Shown: positions 1 through 4,755 of the stretch, one piece after another
How positions within the stretch are numbered: the first letter of the stretch is position 1
Layout: the number at the start of each line of letters is the position of its first letter
NCBI GenBank assembly: GCA_002085355.1
Contig: NATN01000262.1
Location: 1 to 7,251, forward strand
DNA length: 7,251 bases
Direction: 5' to 3'
DNA from: Candidatus Zhuqueibacterota bacterium 4484_87
GTDB lineage: Bacteria > Zhuqueibacterota > Zhuqueibacteria > Thermofontimicrobiales > Thermofontimicrobiaceae
The notes under the pieces: model-generated
Database searches by the model: none
What the model was told of the DNA's origin: nothing
What the model saw: the letters and a program-made list of their open reading frames with translations, nothing else
Program-made: the position numbers and the translations under genes

Positions 1-625
1 CAGCAACAAAAACTGGAGCCATGACATTGGGAATGATGTGGCGCCAAATGATACGCCAGCGGCCGATCCCCAGGGCAATTGCAGCCTGAATGTAATCGCG
101 TTCCCGCACAGAAAGTACTTCGGCTCTCACCAAGCGCGCCAGCCCGGGCCAGCTCGTGAGTGCAATGACAATCATCACGTTGTAAATATTGGGCTCCAGC
201 ATGGCGATGACCATGAGCAGAAGAAAAAACGAAGGAATCGAAAGAATGAGATCGACCAGACGCATGAGGAGACTGTCGATTTTTCCGCCAAAAAATCCGG
301 CCAGTGCACCGACGAGAACCCCGATGATGCCGGCTAATCCTGAAGAAATAAATCCCACACTCATGGAGATGCGAGCCCCGTAAAGCACACGTGCAAACAC
401 ATCTCTGCCATTCATGTCTGTCCCAAAGGGATGACTCACCGAAGGTGATTGATAAATTTCGTCCAGGTGAATCTCGTCAGGATCAATACGAGCCAGCCAC
501 GGTCCTGCTATTGCTGCCAGGAAAAGCAGCGTCAGGATAAATGCCGCGCTGAGCGCGAGCTTATTTCGCGCATATTGTCTGACGAATATTTTGAATAAAG
601 ATGTCGAAGTCTCTCTTTCACTCAT
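1..625 (-). CDS. ABC transporter permease, DppC/OppC family (3' end beyond left edge)
   Basis: The frame is open from an ATG at 625-623 to the left edge, giving 208 residues that begin MSERETSTSLFKIFVRQYAR. The family is usually about 280-300 residues, so roughly the last quarter is missing. A short basic N-terminus precedes a first membrane segment at about residues 23-43. The motif HPFGTDMNGRDVFARVLYGA at 65-84 is diagnostic of DppC/OppC permeases. Further membrane segments lie at about 88-113 and 128-158. The EAA loop that docks on the ATPase is at about 169-199, with core AAIALGIG. The start is set by a GAGG Shine-Dalgarno at 636-633, seven bases upstream, inside the preceding permease gene. 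The two genes overlap as ATGAGTGA, which suggests translational coupling. By family knowledge it pairs with the DppB-type subunit in the cytoplasmic membrane to import peptides, oligosaccharides or nickel. The substrate cannot be read from this subunit. Confidence 0.95.
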   Translation of the reverse strand, partial: MSERETSTSLFKIFVRQYARNKLALSAAFILTLLFLAAIAGPWLARIDPDEIHLDEIYQSPSVSHPFGTDMNGRDVFARVLYGARISMSVGFISSGLAGIIGVLVGALAGFFGGKIDSLLMRLVDLILSIPSFFLLLMVIAMLEPNIYNVMIVIALTSWPGLARLVRAEVLSVRERDYIQAAIALGIGRWRIIWRHIIPNVMAPVFVA

Positions 626-1592
626 ATTTTATCCTCGGATCGACAATCGCATATAAAATATCCGCAATCAAATTTCCAAAAAGAAGCAGGAAAACCGAAA
701 AGACAGAAGCCCCCATAATCACCGGATAATCTCTGGCGAGCACAGCCTGATAAGCCAACCTTCCCATACCGGGCCAGGCAAAAATTGTCTCGATGATGAC
801 GCTTCCGCTTATCAACCCCGGCAAACTTAAACCGAGAATTGTGACAATGGGCAGCAGCGCATTGCGCAAAGCATGTTTAAAAATTACCTGTCGTTCACTC
901 AAGCCTTTTGCCCGCGCAGTAGTGATGTAATCCTGGCGAATTATTTCCAACATACCGGAACGCGTATAGCGAGAAAGCCATGCCAATCCCGACAACGAGA
1001 GAACGGTCACCGGCAGAATGGCGTGTTTGAAAATATCCAGGAGCTTCCCCAAAAACGACAGATTTTGAAATTGATAAAACAAAGAATGCATCCCGGAAAT
1101 CGGTAGCCACGATAATTTCACAGAAAACATGAGAATGAGCAGCAGCGCCAGCCAGAAACCGGGAACTGCCATTCCGATGAACACAAATACTGTGGAGATT
1201 TTGTCGAACAGGGAGTACTGTTTCACTGCTGAGAGAATACCAATTGGTACAGCAATTAAATAAATCAAGAACAATGACGCTAAATTCAGAAGAATAGTAT
1301 TGGGTAAGGTGTCGCGAATTTTTTCCAGCACCGGCTGATGGTCTTTGAAAGAATTACCAAAATCAAAAACTATCATTTTTTTGAACCAAAGCCAGTATTG
1401 TTCATAAAGCGGCTTGTCAAGTCCGTAAATTTTTTCCATCCGCTGCCGCGCCATTGCCATTCCTGGTTTCATCTGCGTTTCCAATTCCGTCGGTTTTCCC
1501 GGCGCCAAATGAATGATGAGGAAAGTGATAACTGTGATTCCGAGATACAATGGAATGAGCGTTAAAATTCGGCGAATGATAAAATTTCGCAT
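618..1592 (-). CDS. ABC transporter permease, DppB/OppB family
   Basis: This is a complete 324-residue protein, normal length for the family. It starts MRNFIIRRILTLIPLYLGIT, where an amphipathic basic stretch leads into the first membrane helix (about 9-30). A periplasmic region follows (about 31-95) with the family's YGLDKP element at 56-61. Other hydrophobic segments lie at about 98-120, 134-157, 189-207, 243-266 and 290-313. The cytoplasmic EAA loop is at about 215-245, with core TTARAKGLSERQVIFKHALR. The C-terminus DPRIKYE (318-324) is the typical family ending. The ATG start is supported by GGAG at 1601-1598, five bases upstream. With the overlapping DppC-type gene it would form the channel of an Opp/Dpp importer. 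It lies only 30 bases behind the cohesin-like gene with no terminator between, so it is probably co-transcribed with it. Substrate could be peptides or, as for Opp-type systems of Thermotoga, oligosaccharides. Confidence 0.96.
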   Translation of the reverse strand: MRNFIIRRILTLIPLYLGITVITFLIIHLAPGKPTELETQMKPGMAMARQRMEKIYGLDKPLYEQYWLWFKKMIVFDFGNSFKDHQPVLEKIRDTLPNTILLNLASLFLIYLIAVPIGILSAVKQYSLFDKISTVFVFIGMAVPGFWLALLLILMFSVKLSWLPISGMHSLFYQFQNLSFLGKLLDIFKHAILPVTVLSLSGLAWLSRYTRSGMLEIIRQDYITTARAKGLSERQVIFKHALRNALLPIVTILGLSLPGLISGSVIIETIFAWPGMGRLAYQAVLARDYPVIMGASVFSVFLLLFGNLIADILYAIVDPRIKYE

Positions 1593-1622
1593 GTCTTCTC
1601 CAAATTTAGCCGACAGCCCGGA

Positions 1623-4511
1623 TCAGCGGAGAAAAAGCAATTTTCGGTACAATATTTTTGCGCCGACCGCAAGACGGAGATAATAGACTCCGCTGCTCAC
1701 TGGCCGGGCAAAATCATTCTTTCCGTCCCAGCTCACTTGATATTTTCCCGCCTTTGCCTGTCGCTGGCTCACCAGGTTTCTAATCGGTTGTCCCAGAGTG
1801 TTGAAGACAATCACACTCACCGCGCCGGTCGAGTTTTCTCCGATCTGGTAATTAATCACAGTTGAGCCATTGAATGGATTGGGGTAATTTTGTTCGAGAT
1901 AAACGGTTTTCGGGACGGTGATTGTAACTTTCGCTTCATCGGAAAAATTAACTGATCCATCCAGGTCCTGCTGTTTCAAGCGATAAAAGATTTTTCCCAT
2001 CGGGGGATGCGCATCCACATAGGTATAATGATTTGCAGCAGTTGGATTTTCAGCCGCCGGGACAAAACCAATCTCCCGCCAAGCTTCTGATTCGATTTTT
2101 CTCTGTAAATAAAATCCGTAATTATCGCTCTCGGAAAGAGTCAGCCACTTCAAATAAACTTTGCCATTAATCAGCTTTGCAGAAAAATCTACCAGCTCCA
2201 CAGGAATTGCTCCCTGAACAGTGACAGATCCATTTTCAAAAAGAATCTCGGTGTTGGCGCCGCCCAATTGAACTGCATCGAAAATCAATGGTGATTGCAA
2301 TCCATTGGCGCCGCTTATCTGAAAGTTCAGAAAAAAGATCACTCCCCTGCCTTGCAGCACAGGTGAGCCGCCACCGACAATTACAAGGCTATTTCCCAGA
2401 TCATAAGCTGATGGATTCCAGTTTTGCGTGATTGTGGCATTGTTGTCCAATGAAATAAAGTCGATAACAGATGCGTCAAAAGAAAGGTTTACCCGAAACG
2501 AAGAAACATTTGCCTCAGTCAAATCTGTGACAAATACAGGCAATTTGAGCGAAGTCTGCGGCGCGACAGTTGTATCGGGCATTGAAAATAACACTTGCAA
2601 TGGCGGCTGGCCCGTGATAGAAATATGTCCGTCTTGCGTGACAGCAACCGGCACTCCCTCATTAAATCGCGTCTGAGAAAAAACAAGATCACTACCAGAG
2701 CCGTTTTCGCCGACGACTGTGAAATTCAACCAGGCGAGTACGCCACTGCCGGACAAAGTATCACTGCCGGAAATATCAATATCCACATTGTTCAGGTTCG
2801 CATTCGTAACCAAATCACAGCCTTCAGCAATAGTATTTTCAAGGCTCACTGAATTCAGATAAAGATCAAATTTACTGAATTGAATCTGAAAATGGCAACT
2901 TCTCACGAAGAGAGATGTCAGGTCGTCCACCCGAAGGGGAATAGAAACAGTGGTTCCCGCTATTAAACTGGTATCCGGCAAAGAAACTGCAACTTCAGGA
3001 GGCGACAGAATAGAAATCGAGCCATTTTCACAGTTTGTAAAGGGATAACCCTGGTTCAAAATTGTCGTATCAATTGCGACCCGGGCATTTGCGCCAACGG
3101 ATCCGATCGGCACAAATTGAAGCCAAAAAAGTACACCACCGGAGAAATCCAACGGCACATTTCCGGATAAATTGACATAAATTGAATCGCCGCCAGTTTC
3201 CCCGTTTATAATATTCCAGGTGCTGGTCAATGAATTTTTTAGAGAAACTCCGTCAAAACGCAAATTCAAAGTATCAAATACGAGCGTCATTTGCAATTGA
3301 TTCACCTGCTCGCTTTCCAGGGAAGAAATACGAACGGGCAGATTTATTGGTAATTGCAATTCGCGGCTCGTGTCAGGCGCTGAAATTTCCACAGTGAGCG
3401 GCAAGACAAATGGTTGCGAAACAGACTGAATTGTCAGTGGATTTTTATAATTTTCAACAATCTGCAACCCTGTTTGCCTGCTTTGATTGGCAGGCAAAAA
3501 ATAGGTCTCAAAAGGCAGGCTGAATTTTCCTTCAATTTTGCTTCCCGTAAAAAGGATGCCTGTATCAGCGTAGGACTTGTCATCCACGCCTGTATCTGAG
3601 GTACCATCGTCCGTGCCGCCAGAAGAACTATCACGATAGTAAAGCCGATAACTAGCATTCGCCAATTCAGTAAATTCACTTATCAGCACAAAAGTGCCAA
3701 GTCCTACAATGTGGTAGGGATAATACATAAACCGAAACGTCCCAACTGTGATATTTAAGCCGAAAGTAGATATTTTGTATTTGATCTCCCGAATCATGCG
3801 GACAGAGCCCACTTTTTTCTTGTAGGTTTCCACTTTCAAATCTTGTTCACTTTTATTAAGGCTGATGCCGGCAACTTTGCCTTTGACGCGCGCCTTCATG
3901 CGATCGAGAATATCGATATTCTGTCCGCCATTTTCAGGTAAAATGCGCCACCGATCAATTATGCCGTATTTGCTGTGGCCTATGTAATAACCACTTGCAC
4001 TGAGAGAATCGGAATATCCGTCATTTCCTGAAATATAACGGAGGTAATCCGTGAGATTAGGATCACGCTGCAATGTTTGGGAACGATAGACATAAACGTA
4101 ACGGATACTTCCCGGCCGCAGCGGATCAGCAATCTGAAGTTCAACTCTCGGATACAATTTTGAATCTTCATCCGAAATCCACTGATATTTTTGCGCTTGA
4201 TCACCGGCATCGCGGGCGAGAAACAGCAACTCATCATTTGTGTCAAGTGTGCCGTTTGGCGTAATGAAATAGTCCCAGCTTCCGTCCAATTCATCAATTT
4301 GCGTGGTTATCTGCTTCCATGCCTCCTGTTCGGAATCATAGACGAACACAAACAACTCGCTGATTGGAACAGAGTTGAAAGAAGCCAGATCAGTGCCTCT
4401 GACGATAATGGTTTCGTAATCTCTGAGATTATCCCAATTAGCAAATGTCAAAGCAGGAATGCACAAAGACACATAAATCGCTGCTAACAAATATCGATAA
4501 ATTTTACTCAT
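1623..4511 (-). CDS. Secreted protein with three cohesin-like domains and C-terminal sorting module
   Basis: The protein has 962 residues. I chose the ATG at 4511 because GGAG at 4520-4517 precedes it by five bases and the protein then opens with a signal peptide (MSKIYRYLLAAIYVSLCIPA, likely cleavage after A24). An in-frame TTG at 4550 would add 13 residues and spoil this. Residues 25-365 are beta-rich and unrecognised, with a Ser/Gly/Asp-rich stretch at 294-312. Three cohesin-like domains follow at about 372-503, 507-633 and 638-766. Each has a PDTS/PDTT-like lead, an LxVxFD-type strand, a GVLxWLxF-type strand and an ENGSISI-like end. Residues 768-868 resemble a fibronectin-III domain. Residues 869-962 are a sorting/FlgD-like module starting YLEQNYPNPFNGST. 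I infer export and attachment to, or release from, the cell surface. Cohesins of cellulosomes bind dockerins, but non-cellulosomal cohesin-like domains often have unknown partners, so ligand and function are open. No catalytic motif was recognised. Confidence 0.93.
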   Translation of the reverse strand: MSKIYRYLLAAIYVSLCIPALTFANWDNLRDYETIIVRGTDLASFNSVPISELFVFVYDSEQEAWKQITTQIDELDGSWDYFITPNGTLDTNDELLFLARDAGDQAQKYQWISDEDSKLYPRVELQIADPLRPGSIRYVYVYRSQTLQRDPNLTDYLRYISGNDGYSDSLSASGYYIGHSKYGIIDRWRILPENGGQNIDILDRMKARVKGKVAGISLNKSEQDLKVETYKKKVGSVRMIREIKYKISTFGLNITVGTFRFMYYPYHIVGLGTFVLISEFTELANASYRLYYRDSSSGGTDDGTSDTGVDDKSYADTGILFTGSKIEGKFSLPFETYFLPANQSRQTGLQIVENYKNPLTIQSVSQPFVLPLTVEISAPDTSRELQLPINLPVRISSLESEQVNQLQMTLVFDTLNLRFDGVSLKNSLTSTWNIINGETGGDSIYVNLSGNVPLDFSGGVLFWLQFVPIGSVGANARVAIDTTILNQGYPFTNCENGSISILSPPEVAVSLPDTSLIAGTTVSIPLRVDDLTSLFVRSCHFQIQFSKFDLYLNSVSLENTIAEGCDLVTNANLNNVDIDISGSDTLSGSGVLAWLNFTVVGENGSGSDLVFSQTRFNEGVPVAVTQDGHISITGQPPLQVLFSMPDTTVAPQTSLKLPVFVTDLTEANVSSFRVNLSFDASVIDFISLDNNATITQNWNPSAYDLGNSLVIVGGGSPVLQGRGVIFFLNFQISGANGLQSPLIFDAVQLGGANTEILFENGSVTVQGAIPVELVDFSAKLINGKVYLKWLTLSESDNYGFYLQRKIESEAWREIGFVPAAENPTAANHYTYVDAHPPMGKIFYRLKQQDLDGSVNFSDEAKVTITVPKTVYLEQNYPNPFNGSTVINYQIGENSTGAVSVIVFNTLGQPIRNLVSQRQAKAGKYQVSWDGKNDFARPVSSGVYYLRLAVGAKILYRKLLFLR
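1626..1907 (-). other. C-terminal sorting / FlgD-like Ig module of the cohesin-like protein
   Basis: Residues 869-962 begin with a QNYPNPFN box, continue through VSVIVFNTLGQPIRNL and YQVSWDGKN and GVYYLRL, and end YRKLLFLR. This matches the type A C-terminal domain used for type IX secretion in Bacteroidetes and found widely on exported proteins of related phyla. It is homologous to the end of the malectin protein next door. Whether the host has a full type IX machinery cannot be seen here. Confidence 0.88.
2214..3398 (-). repeat. Three tandem cohesin-like domains in the 962-residue protein
   Basis: The copies occupy about 3398-3003, 2993-2613 and 2600-2214, with linkers of only a few residues (PPE, QPP). 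All share the order: PDTS/PDTT lead, LPV or IPL strand with a following SSL/DDL/TDL, a strand ending VFD, QFS or SFD, then GVLFWLQF, GVLAWLNF or GVIFFLNF, and an end of ENGSISI, QDGHISI or ENGSVTV. This order matches the cohesin fold family. The copies are well diverged at protein level, so this is an old duplication and not a recent DNA repeat. The middle copy alone has two cysteines (C539, C565). Confidence 0.8.
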
Positions 4512-4516
4512 TTCAT

Positions 4517-4520
4517 CTCC
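4517..4520 (-). promoter_or_regulatory. Ribosome binding site deciding the start of the cohesin-like gene
   Basis: Read on the minus strand, GGAG lies five bases before the ATG at 4511. The same GGAG-plus-five spacing precedes the DppB-type permease gene (1601-1598). It favours this ATG over the upstream in-frame TTG at 4550. Confidence 0.75.
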
Positions 4521-4571
4521 GAATCGAGGAAAAATTTGAAGTCCGAACAAATCTGGATGTTCGTTTATTTT

Positions 4572-4600
4572 AAGATAGGAAAATTGAGAATAAATATCAA
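4572..4600 (-). promoter_or_regulatory. Putative sigma70-like promoter for the cohesin-like gene and permeases
   Basis: On the minus strand TTGATA (4600-4595; 5 of 6 match to the -35 consensus) is followed after exactly 17 bases by TATCTT (4577-4572; 4 of 6 match to the -10 consensus). Transcription would begin near 4565 and give a leader of about 54 bases. The terminator just upstream makes a new promoter in this gap necessary. The region is AT-rich, so chance matches are possible, and Bacteroidetes-type hosts use a different -10 element. Confidence 0.4.
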
Positions 4601-4681
4601 CAGAAAAAATTCTTTAATGAATGTTCAATTGAATGCCTCACATCAATGCGAAACTCATTGCCATCTAATTCAGTAAGAGAC

Positions 4682-4727
4682 AAAAAAAATCCCGAACTCA
4701 ATTAAAACGTGCAATTAAGTTCGGGAT
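4682..4727 (-). terminator. Rho-independent terminator of the malectin gene
   Basis: Positions 4689-4703 pair with 4713-4727 to give a 15-base-pair stem with a 9-base loop. The stem contains ATCCCGAACT and its complement. On the minus strand it is followed by a run of eight T (4689-4682). The single non-Watson-Crick position (4699/4717) is a tolerated G-U pair in minus-strand RNA but a C-A mismatch in plus-strand RNA. It starts about 28 bases after the TAG stop of the malectin gene, which fits termination in that direction. Confidence 0.88.
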
Positions 4728-4755
4728 CAAATTGATTTTTAAATCATTAAAAAAT

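Noticed and set aside
38..383. Plus-strand open frames at the left edge.
   Set aside because: They are antisense to the DppC-type permease, whose EAA loop and HPFGTD motif read clearly on the minus strand through the same bases.
3473..3498. Nine-base-pair hairpin (TTTGCCTGC / GCAGGCAAA, 8-base loop) inside the cohesin-like gene.
   Set aside because: On the coding strand no T run follows the stem; the T run precedes it. It therefore cannot act as an intrinsic terminator for this gene. It lies within conserved reading frame and is probably chance.
4460..4463. Lipoprotein-type cysteine in the signal peptide (C17 of the cohesin-like protein).
   Set aside because: The residue before the cysteine is Leu (VSLC), which does not fit the Gly/Ala/Ser required at that position of a lipobox, and a better signal peptidase I site follows at A24.
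4512..4550. Extended N-terminus of the cohesin-like protein from the TTG at 4550.
   Set aside because: It adds 13 residues in front of a good signal peptide, while the downstream ATG has a well-spaced GGAG. That GGAG would itself be inside the longer reading frame.
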